A program made the position numbers and the translations under genes. The notes beneath the pieces are model-generated. The model saw only the letters and a list, made by a program, of their open reading frames with translations. It was not told the DNA's origin and made no database searches. Below are positions 17,539 to 27,466 of a DNA stretch of 64,000 bases, one piece after another; the stretch's first letter is position 1; every line of letters starts with the position of its first letter. This DNA is from G963676095 sp963676095 (lineage in GTDB: Bacteria; Bacteroidota; Bacteroidia; Bacteroidales; Prolixibacteraceae). Location: contig OY781040.1 in NCBI GenBank assembly GCA_963676095.1, positions 620,001 through 684,000 on the forward strand. The letters run 5' to 3'.

Positions 17539-19065
17539 ATGTTTAAAAAGATTCTACCAACTCTTTACGGCATATTTTTTAGTTCAGGAATATTGGTCGC
17601 CCAACCAATGGTGTTGTCTTACGAAGACGCTATCAGGATCGCGCTGGAGAAAAGTTACACAATAAAGACCTATGACAACAACAGGGCCGTAACGCGGTTT
17701 GGATATGAATATTCCAGGGCCATGTTCAAACCCCGGTTGGACCTTGATCTGTTTACGCCGTCCTGGGAAGAATATGTGCAGACCATATACCAGGCCGACG
17801 GGTTGCCCGTTTACAATTCGATAGGAAGTACCCAGGCCGGAGGAAATTTAGCGTTTACCTATGTATTACCCTCGGGAGGAGATTTATCGCTTTCTGCCAA
17901 TTCCTATTTTGAAAACCAGGAAACAACTCCCTCATCAGGTGAAAAATTAAAAGATAAACTGGTCTATAACCGTTTTGCATTAAGTCTCTCCCAACCCGTT
18001 TTTACAAAAAATACATTAAGGGAGGATTTGAATGAAGCCAGGCTTGAGTTCGAAAAATCCACAGTCCAGTACACCCGGGGACAAATGGACATTATTTATA
18101 ACGTAACTGAAGAATTTTATGCTGTTTACAAGGCTACGCGCCTGGTTGAGATCGATGAAGAACGCCTGAAAAATTCAAAAGAAGCATTCAGGGTGGCAAA
18201 ATTATTGTTCGAGTCGGGCCGTATCCCTGAGGGAGACCAGATGACGGCAGAGCTTGAAGTAGCCCAGGACCAGGCTGATTTACTGGCTGCCCGGGGGACC
18301 CTGGACACAGAAAAGGATGTTTTCAAACAATTGATCGGCCTTGACCTGTCAACAGATATTTTAATTGTCGAAAAAATGCAAAATGAAATGGTCCTGATCG
18401 ATCCGGAACTGGCATTGCAGGAAGCATTGAAAAACAGACTGGAGCTAAATGAATCTGAACTAAATATAAAACTACAGGAAATAGAGGTCGACCAAGCCAA
18501 AAGGGTCAGGGAACTGTCTGGGAATATTTCGGCCTATTATGATTTCACGGGAATCAGCACTACTGGTTCCGGCAGTTTGGGCGACCTTTATAATTCATCG
18601 ATCGAAAACATGAAAGACAGGCCGTCCAACAGGGGGATCACGCTTACAATCTCCTATCCTATCTCTGACTGGGGACGGGGAAAAGCAAAAGTTCAACAAG
18701 CAAAAGTCGAACTGGCAGACGAAAAACTCGAACTGGAAAATATGAAAAACACAATCACGAAACAGGTACGAAATATTATACGGACCGTACAGGAAAGCCA
18801 GGCAAAACTACAGATTCATGAAAAAAACCAGGAACTCGCCCAACGAAGTTACCGGATCTTTACCATGCGCTTTGAAAATGGCGATATATCCAGCCAGGAA
18901 CTCGCCATTGAGCGCGAACGGTTGTCATCGATACAACTTAATTATCTGGAGGCCTATATCGACTATAAACTGGCGCTTGCCGACCTGAAACGGAAAACTA
19001 TGTGGGATTTTCAAAACAACAGGTCCTATAAAATAGACTGGAAAAACCAAAATACAAGCAAATGA
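17539..19065 (+). CDS. TolC-like outer-membrane efflux protein
   Basis: This 508-residue protein starts at ATG 17539. The longer frame from 17413 would begin upstream of the sigma-54 promoter and is rejected; ATG 17527 is an alternative. It has a signal peptide (LPTLYGIFFSSGILVAQP), then the outer-membrane-efflux repeat pattern: LSYEDAIRIALE near the N-terminus, long amphipathic helices, and a second half with EALKNRLELNESELNIKLQEI and ISDWGRGKAKVQQAKVELAD. It would form the outer-membrane and periplasmic tunnel of an export system. Its stop overlaps the next gene by 4 nt (ATGA), so the two are translationally coupled. Position at the head of the exopolysaccharide locus suggests a role in export of polymer or regulation-linked cargo. 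Confidence 0.88.
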   Translation: MFKKILPTLYGIFFSSGILVAQPMVLSYEDAIRIALEKSYTIKTYDNNRAVTRFGYEYSRAMFKPRLDLDLFTPSWEEYVQTIYQADGLPVYNSIGSTQAGGNLAFTYVLPSGGDLSLSANSYFENQETTPSSGEKLKDKLVYNRFALSLSQPVFTKNTLREDLNEARLEFEKSTVQYTRGQMDIIYNVTEEFYAVYKATRLVEIDEERLKNSKEAFRVAKLLFESGRIPEGDQMTAELEVAQDQADLLAARGTLDTEKDVFKQLIGLDLSTDILIVEKMQNEMVLIDPELALQEALKNRLELNESELNIKLQEIEVDQAKRVRELSGNISAYYDFTGISTTGSGSLGDLYNSSIENMKDRPSNRGITLTISYPISDWGRGKAKVQQAKVELADEKLELENMKNTITKQVRNIIRTVQESQAKLQIHEKNQELAQRSYRIFTMRFENGDISSQELAIERERLSSIQLNYLEAYIDYKLALADLKRKTMWDFQNNRSYKIDWKNQNTSK

Positions 19066-20534
19066 AAACAAAAATTCTGTTTCTGTTCATACTCCTGGCA
19101 TGGAGTTCTGCTATGTTAAATGCACAGGACCGCGCTTCGCTGATCCTCGACCTGAAAAAAGCAAAAGTCGCCTATGAAATGGCAAAAAGCAAGTTTGAGA
19201 ATGACGACAAATTACTGAATGAGAAAGCCATTTCCCAGATGGAATACTCTAAATCGAAAAACGAACTGCTCAGTGCAGAGGTCGAATATCAGAAACTGAT
19301 GCTGCAATTAGTTTCCGAACAGTCTTACATCATTGTGGAAAAAGCAGTCAAGTATCAGACGCCATCGGGTGATAAAAGGGTACGCGTGACCATCCGTTCG
19401 TCAATGGAAGGGAACCAGGATTACCTCAGTCAGTTTAAGGACCATGCCGATTTGTTTACCCCTGAAATGCGTTCCGGTAAAACCTATAACATATTCGTCT
19501 CGTTAAACAATCTCGAAGATAAAACGATTATCGGGTCTCCGTATGAAATCAGGATCCCGTCAATTGACCTGGGAGAAAGCGTTAATGTTGATTTCGGCCT
19601 TTTAAGAGATGTGGAGAGCCTTCAGGTACTGTTGAACTACAACAATAAAAAAGATGAAAAAAATATCTTTCTTGAAAAAGATTCATCGACGAACTTCATC
19701 GATATTGCCTCCACCCAATTCTCGCAGGAGGCAGACCTGGGATCGAATACCAGTTACGATCTCAGTCTAGAACGCTTCTCTTCTTCCGACGATGTGTTCA
19801 GATTACTGGTGGTAAACCTTCCGCGACAAATCAGTTACAGCTTCGAAGACACGGAAACCGGGGCACGCCTCTCCAATCTGAAATTCAACCAGGGTACCAA
19901 CCTTCGAAAACTGTCCCTAAAGACCTATCTGCCTGAACGGTACGACGAAAAAGTTGTAATCGACCAGCCCATCATCTTCTATGCACTGGTAATTGCAAAC
20001 AATGGTAGCGAAGAATTTGAAAAAGATCCGTACCGGATCTATCAGGAAGAAGAATTAAGAAATATCCAGGGAGGAAAGATCAGGCTGGAATTAATTCCCC
20101 GGGGGGTAGGCAAACTGGAGGTCCGGGCAACAAACCTGTACCAGGAGATTACTGTCGGCGATGAAATAAACATGAATATCACCGTGAAAAATTACGGCAC
20201 CAGGCGCGTCAATAATATTAAGGTAGAAACAGATAATCCTTTAAACTGGGTATCGGCTATCGAACCCTCATTAATCCGCTCGCTGGATCCGGAACAGGAA
20301 GAACAGGTAAAAATCTCCATCGTACCGCCTGCCGATGTCAGTGTGGGGGCACAGGAGGTAAAAATAAAAACGGAAGCCTATGCCAATAACCAACGGGTTG
20401 AAACAGACGACAAAACGGTCAGGATACAGGTGAATGCCAAACCTAATCTGGTCGGGACAATCCTGTTAATCATTTTACTGATAGGGATTATCGTAGGTGT
20501 TGTTGTGTTCGGCATAAAAATAAGCAAACGTTAA
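19062..20534 (+). CDS. Membrane-anchored coiled-coil/NEW3-domain protein
   Basis: This 490-residue protein has a signal peptide (MKTKILFLFILLAWSSAMLNAQ). A predicted helical hairpin follows at residues 25-90 (AKVAYEMAKSKFENDDKLL ... MEYSKSKNELLSAEVEYQKL), like that of membrane-fusion proteins. Beta-rich domains come next, including a NEW3/CARDB-like domain near residues 355-460 (KVEVRATNLYQEITVG-like start, then MNITVKNYGTRRVNNIKVET). A single C-terminal helix (LVGTILLIILLIGIIVGVVV) and KISKR close it. It is thus probably a periplasmic protein anchored in the inner membrane, and could bridge to the TolC-like tunnel encoded just upstream. A hairpin terminator follows at 20593-20623. No ABC or RND partner is adjacent, which is unusual. 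Confidence 0.7.
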   Translation: MKTKILFLFILLAWSSAMLNAQDRASLILDLKKAKVAYEMAKSKFENDDKLLNEKAISQMEYSKSKNELLSAEVEYQKLMLQLVSEQSYIIVEKAVKYQTPSGDKRVRVTIRSSMEGNQDYLSQFKDHADLFTPEMRSGKTYNIFVSLNNLEDKTIIGSPYEIRIPSIDLGESVNVDFGLLRDVESLQVLLNYNNKKDEKNIFLEKDSSTNFIDIASTQFSQEADLGSNTSYDLSLERFSSSDDVFRLLVVNLPRQISYSFEDTETGARLSNLKFNQGTNLRKLSLKTYLPERYDEKVVIDQPIIFYALVIANNGSEEFEKDPYRIYQEEELRNIQGGKIRLELIPRGVGKLEVRATNLYQEITVGDEINMNITVKNYGTRRVNNIKVETDNPLNWVSAIEPSLIRSLDPEQEEQVKISIVPPADVSVGAQEVKIKTEAYANNQRVETDDKTVRIQVNAKPNLVGTILLIILLIGIIVGVVVFGIKISKR

Positions 20535-20592
20535 ATAATAAATAAAGGTCCTCTTTCTAAATAGTTTGGTTGGTTAGATTTAGTTAGTAATG

Positions 20593-20623
20593 CCTCCCTC
20601 CGTCGATTTATCGCAGAGGGAGG
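20593..20623 (+). terminator. Rho-independent-type terminator after the TolC/NEW3 operon
   Basis: An 8-bp GC-rich stem CCTCCCTC / GAGGGAGG with a 15-nt loop is followed by TTT. It lies 58 nt after the NEW3 gene stop and before the next gene of the locus. Confidence 0.65.
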
Positions 20624-20811
20624 TTTACAGAAAAGTACCATAACAAAAAATATGTAATGATTATTTTGAAGTTTCTATAAAAATGAGGTATATTTACCCA
20701 ACTGATTTTTCTATCATTAAATCCATTTTTATTGTTATTTTCTGTGGCGGAGCTATATCCTGATATTTCCAAAATTGACTGCTTATCATCTTATCTGTTT
20801 TATACCTGTAA

Positions 20812-21438
20812 ATGAAAACGATCCAACAAATCTGTGAAAGGATCACCGAACTTGTATTATTGCTGATCCTGCTCATGCTGCCGTTCGCATACGGTTCGGT
20901 AAATACCAACGGGACCATCTTTCTTTCTGCTTTCTTATCCATATGTATATTTTGGTATATTTCAAAAAGAACAAAGCCGATCAGGCAGGGCGTATGGGAA
21001 ATTTTCTTTGCTATTTTGTTTATGTTCCTTTTTGATTTTGCAGAACAGGTCAATTTCATCCGGCAGTTCAACATCACCGTGGACGTTGCCTGGCGTATCC
21101 CTTTATCCACAGTCCTTTTAGCGATTGGCATGCTGGCGCTTTTAATAAAATTCATGATAGCAGGAAAAGTGACGGTTATCAGGCATCCCTTCGTCCGGTA
21201 TTTTTTATTTGCCTGCCTATTTCTGGTCATATCAATGATTTTGTTTTATCCGTTCCTTTATTTCCATTACCGGATGCAACCAGGCCCCGACATTCTGTTA
21301 TTGGATAAAATCCTGAAATACCTGATGATTTTCCTGCTTATTATGGACTATTTATCAGATAGGAAAAAAATCATACGAATAGACCTGTCTTTCATTTTTA
21401 GCATAAGTCTGACAGTTATTCTCTGCATAGTAGGATGA
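20812..21438 (+). CDS. Multi-pass membrane protein of the exopolysaccharide locus
   Basis: This 208-residue protein of unknown family has about five or six hydrophobic segments (for example LVLLLILLMLPFAYG, IFFAILFMFLFDF, FLFACLFLVISMILFYPF and LKYLMIFLLIMDYLS). No catalytic motif is recognised. The N-terminal start MKTIQQICERITELVLLL resembles the first helix of O-antigen-ligase-like polymerases, and the gene lies directly before one, so it may be a shortened or split relative. It is codirectional with the rest of the polysaccharide genes and is preceded by a terminator, so a promoter in 20624-20811 is expected; none was clear. Confidence 0.65.
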   Translation: MKTIQQICERITELVLLLILLMLPFAYGSVNTNGTIFLSAFLSICIFWYISKRTKPIRQGVWEIFFAILFMFLFDFAEQVNFIRQFNITVDVAWRIPLSTVLLAIGMLALLIKFMIAGKVTVIRHPFVRYFLFACLFLVISMILFYPFLYFHYRMQPGPDILLLDKILKYLMIFLLIMDYLSDRKKIIRIDLSFIFSISLTVILCIVG

Positions 21439-21611
21439 AGGCTGACGATATTGCCCCGCTTACCGTCTTTTGGGCTCCTGTCTCCATGAAAACAAACATA
21501 CTAAAATTTCACAGCTTCTGAATCCAGGGCAGAGAACATCGGGCACAGAATGGAACCCGGAGACAAACAAATGACACAACATATAAAAATTCATTAAACG
21601 CATATAAACGG

Positions 21612-22991
21612 ATGAAAACCAGATATTTTTTTCAGATACTGATCGATTACGGACTTTTATCCACCTTATTCCTGTTCCCGTTATTCATTAATATCTCGCT
21701 TATCGCCCCGGCAGATCCGGGGCATCCGCTAATTGCAGTTAATGTTTCCCTGGCCGATATGATGACAGGCATTATCTTTCTGCTATGGATTTTAAAAGTA
21801 CTGATTAATAACGAATGGAAACAGATTAAATTACCGCCGGCGCCTGTCCTGTTTTTTACCGGGGCCGGGATACTGTCGTTTGTCAACGCATTCTCGTTGG
21901 TCCAGTGGCTAAAAGAGCTGGTCCAGATGATCGAATATTTTCTTGTATTTTATGTGTTACTCATTAATAATTTTCATACAATAAAATTCACAACGCTAAA
22001 AAACAGCTTGCTTGCTTTAACTACTGGTATGTTACTTGTCGCGTTTGTCCAGCACACCTTTCTGAAGGCGGATCCTTATTTCGTAAAAGGGTTGTTTGAA
22101 AACAGGAACATACTGGGAACATTCCTGTGCATGATGGTTCCCCTCGTATATGTCGAATTGTTGTCGTGCAATCATAACCTCAAAAAAGTGTGGATGGGAA
22201 CCTTATTACTCATCACCTGTCTGGTCCTGGTTTCCGGGAGCGCCATGTTGTCCATCCTGATCAGTTTGTTTACTGTTAGCTGGTTATACGGAAAAAAAGT
22301 ATTCTTCCGGTTTTTGGGGACAGCGCTTTTCATAGTTGCAATTTATCCGTTGATAATGCCCTCAAAGAACATACATTCTCTTAAAGAATTCGCAAGTATC
22401 TATGAAAAGGGAAGCATCCGCGAAAATTTTTACCGGAGACTGGCCTTGCTTGGAGACCTGAATAAAAATATGCTGGTTAGTAGGAATATAGGAAATAACG
22501 GGCTGCTGATAACCAGTGACCGGTTCACATCGGTGAAAATGCCAGAGATAAGTGAAGGAGAACGCTATAAAGACATGGAAGGGACAACGCAGATTAAAAA
22601 CCGTTATCTGGAAATGCAAGCCTCATTGAACATGATCGCTCAAAAGCCACTGACAGGTGCCGGGTTAGGAAATTATCAAGACGGAATAGGCTCCTGTTAT
22701 GCTGAACTGCCAAAGGTAAATACCGCCGAACCCAATCAACATAACGGGTACCTTATTATTGCATCAACAACCGGCATATTGGGATTATCCGGACTGTTAT
22801 GGCTCTTCTTCCTTATGTTTGGAAACGCCAGGAAAAGAAACAGATCGAACAGGGACGATAAATATATTTACCTGGGACTGATGGGCAGTATCCTGGCCTG
22901 CATGGTGGAAAACTTTTTTTGTTACTTGTTCACAGCAGGCTTGTTGGTCCCTTTCATTTTCATGATTTATTTATCTTCAAATGAGCAATAA
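21612..22991 (+). CDS. O-antigen ligase/polymerase-like membrane protein
   Basis: This 459-residue polytopic protein has about ten hydrophobic segments. A large periplasmic loop (about residues 255-375) ends with PNQHNGYLIIASTTGILGLSG, the hallmark of the Wzy_C/WaaL superfamily in which a conserved His acts in glycan transfer. It would join or polymerise lipid-linked repeat units on the periplasmic side of the inner membrane. It follows the 208-residue membrane protein by 173 nt and precedes the next gene by 3 nt. Sequence alone does not separate a polymerase (Wzy) from a ligase (WaaL); the presence of a flippase and priming transferase in the same locus favours a polymerase. Confidence 0.82.
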   Translation: MKTRYFFQILIDYGLLSTLFLFPLFINISLIAPADPGHPLIAVNVSLADMMTGIIFLLWILKVLINNEWKQIKLPPAPVLFFTGAGILSFVNAFSLVQWLKELVQMIEYFLVFYVLLINNFHTIKFTTLKNSLLALTTGMLLVAFVQHTFLKADPYFVKGLFENRNILGTFLCMMVPLVYVELLSCNHNLKKVWMGTLLLITCLVLVSGSAMLSILISLFTVSWLYGKKVFFRFLGTALFIVAIYPLIMPSKNIHSLKEFASIYEKGSIRENFYRRLALLGDLNKNMLVSRNIGNNGLLITSDRFTSVKMPEISEGERYKDMEGTTQIKNRYLEMQASLNMIAQKPLTGAGLGNYQDGIGSCYAELPKVNTAEPNQHNGYLIIASTTGILGLSGLLWLFFLMFGNARKRNRSNRDDKYIYLGLMGSILACMVENFFCYLFTAGLLVPFIFMIYLSSNEQ

Positions 22992-22994
22992 TCA

Positions 22995-25256
22995 ATGCTA
23001 AGTAAAAAAATCGTCAAATTCTGTTATAAAATCATATTCCCCGGAGCAGGTTTGATTGCTGTAATTTTTACGGTAATCACTTCTGCTGAACCCGTCGGAT
23101 GTGAAAAAAACATATGGATAGAGGCTGAAGATGCAGAAGAAATAACAAATCCGTTAAAAATTGCAACGATGGATGGTGCTTCAGGAGAGAAAGGGGTTGT
23201 TGCAGTTGGAAATTATCCGAATAGTACCGGTTACGCCTCATATGATATTGAAATTCCCGTTGAAGGTAAATACTTTTTTTGGGGAAGGTGTTTTTGGGAC
23301 CAGGTCTGTTCAAATTCATTTAATATCAGGATGGACTATAGTACCAGGGAGATCCGATTTGGAGAAGATCCTCTTACGAATCAGTGGCACTGGTTAAGTG
23401 GCGTTGCATTTGATCTTACCAAAGGGAAACATAAACTATTTATATGGAATGCAGAACAAGGATCAAAAATAGACAAAATTTTATTGACCGCTGATGAAAA
23501 TAAAATTCCGGACGGACAAGGTTTAACGACAGAATGGTATATTGATTTTGAAAACGGGGAGATACCGGATATTTTATCCGTTAACACGAATAACTGGAAA
23601 CTGGTTAAAGACGAGGAACAGGCCAATACCTATTTAATAGATAACAATAAAAGCAATGGAAAAGAGGAAGAAGCAGCCTTTATAAATTTGGAGGAACCTT
23701 TACTAAAATACGTTTATCGATTATGTTTTAAACCCGCAGATACTTTGGATAATTCATTTTCAGTTTATTTTGATTATAAAGACAGTGAGAACTTTCATCG
23801 TTTGCGTTTTCAGAAAAATAAGGCGACTTTATTTAAAGTCACGGGAAACGTTAAAAGAGTTATGATGCAAAAAGATTCGTTATCCGTTTTTTATAATAAT
23901 AAATTCAATGATATTGCTATCAGGAGAGATCTGAATTCCTGCCTGATAAAGATAAACAGTAAAACACTGTTCAAATTTGCAGATGAGACGGATGAATGTA
24001 AAAAAATGGGATTTAGTGTTTCAGGAGGAGGAATTTGTATTGATAACATTTCAATTATACTTAATGTTAAAACGGCATATACACAAAACTTTCATGCCAC
24101 AGGTTTCCAGGTAATGTCAACACGACCGGAATCGACTCCAACATATTTCGACAGACTTAAAAAGGGAAAAATCAACTGGCAAACCTTGAAAGGGAATTGG
24201 CAACATACCAGCTACTGGGGTTGGGATAATAAATCAAAGATTGATGGTTTTGAGGCGCTTGAAGGGAGGTGTGAGAAAAATGATACTGCATCGATCGTGT
24301 TTGGTGATGATTTTTGGGAAGATTATACGCTAAAGCTCGCGGCAAAGGCGAATAATAAAGGTAATATTGGCTTCTTCTTTAATTTTCAGGACAGTCTTAA
24401 TTATTATCTGTTTTTATGGGAGAAGGTATCCGGAGATTGGAAATTTAAAATATTAAAAAAAGTAGATGGTATTGAGACTGCCATTTCTGAAATGCCGGCT
24501 TTTCCTTTGATGTCCGGCAATGCATACTGGTATAAATTTGAAATAAAATTGCAAAAAGGAAAATTTGTATTATTTATTGATGATAAACTCATCATTAATG
24601 GGTACGATCCGACATTTTTGGAAGGGAAGATAGGATTTTTTACAACATGCACGGACGGTGCTGAATTTGATGATATACAAATTTATCCGACTACAGATTT
24701 TAGTATTAAAAAGCAACCGGTCCAGGAATACCGCTTTCATCAAAATGCAGATATTTCTCTGAGTTACAGCAACTGGATCCCGTCATCGGATGCAGTCATA
24801 AAAGATATAACTATTGATAATACCCCAGTGATATTTATTACGAAGAATTTGTTTGAAGAAGTGTTTTTGTTGAATAAAAAAGTATTTCAGCACGGGGTTA
24901 AGATTTCAACACGGACATCAGATGTGCCAAAAGATATCAATGCTGCTTACAGATTCAGTTCAGTAGATAATGGCATTCATCATGAATACCAGGTAGCCCT
25001 TTCCTGCAATAAAGCGAGCCTGTTTAAAGATCGAACAGAGGTAGCTTACAAAGAATATCCTGAAATGAAGAGGACTGATATTCGTATTTCAACTGTAAAT
25101 AATAGCTGGGAAGTAAAACTTGGGGACAAGGTGGTATTAACCTATAAAGATAGTTCCAACGTAGATCGTATGAATATCTCAGTTGGCTATGCCGGCATGG
25201 GAAAAGGGAAAATACAGTGGGACGTAATAGCGATCAAAGATAATATTGAGAAATAG
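22995..25256 (+). CDS. Secreted carbohydrate-binding protein with CBM6/35-like and DUF1080-like domains
   Basis: This 753-residue protein has an N-terminal signal or anchor (FPGAGLIAVIFTVITSAEP). Residues 35-165 look like a CBM6/35-type module (WIEAEDAEE, STGYASYDIEIPVEGKYFFW, KIDKILLTAD). Two or three concanavalin-like beta-sandwich segments follow. The clearest is around residues 400-560 (GNIGFFFNFQDSLNYYLFLW, GKFVLFIDDKLIINGYDP, GKIGFFTTCTDGAEFDDIQI), as in DUF1080/3-keto-disaccharide-hydrolase-like domains. No catalytic residues are evident. It begins 3 nt after the polymerase gene and may bind, guide or organise the exported polymer. Confidence 0.7.
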   Translation: MLSKKIVKFCYKIIFPGAGLIAVIFTVITSAEPVGCEKNIWIEAEDAEEITNPLKIATMDGASGEKGVVAVGNYPNSTGYASYDIEIPVEGKYFFWGRCFWDQVCSNSFNIRMDYSTREIRFGEDPLTNQWHWLSGVAFDLTKGKHKLFIWNAEQGSKIDKILLTADENKIPDGQGLTTEWYIDFENGEIPDILSVNTNNWKLVKDEEQANTYLIDNNKSNGKEEEAAFINLEEPLLKYVYRLCFKPADTLDNSFSVYFDYKDSENFHRLRFQKNKATLFKVTGNVKRVMMQKDSLSVFYNNKFNDIAIRRDLNSCLIKINSKTLFKFADETDECKKMGFSVSGGGICIDNISIILNVKTAYTQNFHATGFQVMSTRPESTPTYFDRLKKGKINWQTLKGNWQHTSYWGWDNKSKIDGFEALEGRCEKNDTASIVFGDDFWEDYTLKLAAKANNKGNIGFFFNFQDSLNYYLFLWEKVSGDWKFKILKKVDGIETAISEMPAFPLMSGNAYWYKFEIKLQKGKFVLFIDDKLIINGYDPTFLEGKIGFFTTCTDGAEFDDIQIYPTTDFSIKKQPVQEYRFHQNADISLSYSNWIPSSDAVIKDITIDNTPVIFITKNLFEEVFLLNKKVFQHGVKISTRTSDVPKDINAAYRFSSVDNGIHHEYQVALSCNKASLFKDRTEVAYKEYPEMKRTDIRISTVNNSWEVKLGDKVVLTYKDSSNVDRMNISVGYAGMGKGKIQWDVIAIKDNIEK

Positions 25257-25283
25257 ACATAAATAAAATTAAACGATGAATCC

Positions 25284-25523
25284 ATGAAACAAGCCATGAG
25301 AGCCATACCTCACGAAAAAGCAGATGATAATCCTGGCGAGTTCCATACGTTGATAAACTAAATCAAAGAGCTGCAATTAAGTACGAAAATTGCAGAAACT
25401 TAAATACATATGAAACGAACATGGAAACCGTGGCATCCGCCTGAGTTGATGTTTATATGCGAGTTCCATACGTCAGCGTTCTTTAGAAAAGTGATGGAGT
25501 TTAGTACGCAAGTTATACACCGT
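25284..25523 (+). repeat. Two diverged tandem copies of a 123-nt unit with micro-ORFs
   Basis: GCGAGTTCCATACGT occurs at 25336-25350 and 25459-25473, exactly 123 nt apart. After an identical 26-nt spacing the two copies again agree as TTnAGTACGnAAnTT. Each copy follows an ATGAAAC start (25284 and 25410). The frames encode 25 residues (ending GEFHTLIN) and 37 residues (with CEFHTSAFF and FSTQVIHR). Reading through the first stop gives a parallel pattern EFHT...ST. This is a decayed duplicated small coding unit or repeat family. Nothing else was found in the 287-nt gap. Confidence 0.5.
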
Positions 25524-25543
25524 TAATTTGAAACAATAAACAT

Positions 25544-27454
25544 ATGAAATTTTGTCGGTGCCCGGTAATTGTGTGGTTATTTTTATTTGGGACCTTTCAA
25601 AACTGCCACGTTCCTCCAAATGATGAGAAAGGAAAGCCAATCCTGAAAATTAATGATTATGAAGTGCTTTCCCGTGATTTTACTGAAGAATTACAAAAAT
25701 TATCAACCAATACAAAAGGGGGGAATTGGGATAGCACAGGAATAGCATTGTTCGATAATTATATTAACGCCGGCCTGATGATTGAAGGCGCAAAAAGAAA
25801 TGGCTATTGCAAGAATGAAGGCTTTATAAAAGCAAAGGAAAATTACATAAATCATTTGAAGGTCGAATACAGCAGGACCCAGCAGTTTAGTGAACAAAAA
25901 ATCCCGGAGAAGCTGAAAAACAATATTGAATCCTATTATCACGATCAAATCGCAATTCATTATATCCTGGTTCCCAAAGCATTCAAAAAACTGGCTTTCG
26001 AATTAAAAAAAATTTTGGAGAACGGAGGCGATATCGGCGATATATTAAAGATACCCGAATCCGGCACATGGCAAAATCTGGGAATACGCTTCTACGAGAA
26101 TATACCTGTTGAATCAATACCCCTCACTAAAGAAATACTGGATAAGGTACTCGAAATGAAAAAATCTGAAATCAGATTGATAAAAACTCATTCAGGCTAC
26201 CATATTATTCAACGGTTATATAAACCAGGCGTAATAAAAAGAAATAAGAATACCGATGAATTAATTTTAAATTTCAAGCTGGCATATGCGAAGGAAAAAG
26301 GTGCAGATATTATTGATGACCAGAAATTATGGAGAATGATTGAAATTGACAATAAAGTTCTAAATGAAATCGACTTCTCCATTGATCCTTTGATAAATCA
26401 ATCAGATTCTGATATAGTCGCTCAATTTGATGGAAATAAAATTTATAAGGAAGAATTGATCTATATGGAACAACAATTGCCCCAAAAAGTACAGGCGTTG
26501 TTCAGGAACAGGTCAACCCGGATCAGGGCTGTTGCCACCTTAATTTTTGTAAATTATGGAACTCTTAATTCAATTAAGTGCCCGGAAACTAAATCCTCAG
26601 AAAAAAAATTAAATCATTATGAGGAGAATAGCAATTTTTGGCTTCATCCTGAAAGGTATAGCGAAATTGATAAACTTAGACTCGATTTTTCATTACTTGA
26701 GAACCTTGAATTTCCGGATAACCTGCAGCCTGACGATGATGAGATCATAGCTTCCTGTAAAAACTGGGTTTTACGGGCCAGTGATTTCGAAAATGTCCTG
26801 AGGTCCTTAACGCCGGTTAGCCGGATGGAATTAGCCAAGTCCAAAAATGCCGTTCAGGCGATTTATTATATCGCTGAAGAATCCGGTAAAATAGAGAAGT
26901 CTCAAAATATTACCATAAACTATTATAATCTGGACCGGATAGATTTGATCGGAAATTCGATAGATGCCTTATATCGTGTAACTGATGAAAAAGCAATTGT
27001 AGGAAAGTTGGATACTACGATTATAACCGTAAGCGATTTAAGATATCTAAAAGAAACTGACCATGAACTTTATAATAAACTCAAATTATCAGCCGACAGA
27101 ACTGATATCCTTAAAAAGCTGATCGTTGACAGATATTGGATTAACCAATTGAATATTGAGAGATTTAACAATAACATTTTTTATCAGAAAAAATTGAGAG
27201 ACTACGAGAATTACCAACTAGCGAAGATGTTATATGAGTCAGATATATCTAAGAAACTTGATAGAATCGATGATTCGCATTTGGATTTTTTGATGAAGAA
27301 AGCATTGTTTAAGATAAATACGGAAAGACTAAACAATTATTTGGATGATCTGGCTAAAAAAGTAAATATTGAAGTTGATCCTGGTCAGTTTAAACAAATT
27401 AATATTGACATTTCAAAGTCCAGGTATGCAAATTTAATTCGTGTAATGAACTAA
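25544..27454 (+). CDS. SurA/PpiC-like peptidyl-prolyl isomerase, probable lipoprotein
   Basis: This 636-residue protein has a short signal sequence with Cys (LFLFGTFQNC) that may be lipidated. A SurA-like N-terminal helical region (residues 30-130) precedes a parvulin domain around residues 145-235: IHYILVPKAFKKL at its start, and RLIKTHSGYHIIQRL at its end, the usual rotamase ending with a conserved HSGYHII. A second SurA-type helical repeat follows. Proteins of this type occur in some exopolysaccharide loci (EpsD-like isomerases, from memory) and may fold export or polymerisation components in the periplasm. The gene is codirectional with, and inside, the polysaccharide locus. Confidence 0.75.
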   Translation: MKFCRCPVIVWLFLFGTFQNCHVPPNDEKGKPILKINDYEVLSRDFTEELQKLSTNTKGGNWDSTGIALFDNYINAGLMIEGAKRNGYCKNEGFIKAKENYINHLKVEYSRTQQFSEQKIPEKLKNNIESYYHDQIAIHYILVPKAFKKLAFELKKILENGGDIGDILKIPESGTWQNLGIRFYENIPVESIPLTKEILDKVLEMKKSEIRLIKTHSGYHIIQRLYKPGVIKRNKNTDELILNFKLAYAKEKGADIIDDQKLWRMIEIDNKVLNEIDFSIDPLINQSDSDIVAQFDGNKIYKEELIYMEQQLPQKVQALFRNRSTRIRAVATLIFVNYGTLNSIKCPETKSSEKKLNHYEENSNFWLHPERYSEIDKLRLDFSLLENLEFPDNLQPDDDEIIASCKNWVLRASDFENVLRSLTPVSRMELAKSKNAVQAIYYIAEESGKIEKSQNITINYYNLDRIDLIGNSIDALYRVTDEKAIVGKLDTTIITVSDLRYLKETDHELYNKLKLSADRTDILKKLIVDRYWINQLNIERFNNNIFYQKKLRDYENYQLAKMLYESDISKKLDRIDDSHLDFLMKKALFKINTERLNNYLDDLAKKVNIEVDPGQFKQINIDISKSRYANLIRVMN

Positions 27455-27466
27455 TATAATATTAAA

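Noticed and set aside
18126..18500. 124-codon minus-strand frame inside the TolC-like gene
   Set aside because: Ser/Phe-rich antisense shadow of a clear coding sequence.
20535..20811. Search for a second sigma-54 promoter before the polysaccharide genes
   Set aside because: Several GG dinucleotides occur, but none has GC at the required 10-nt spacing.
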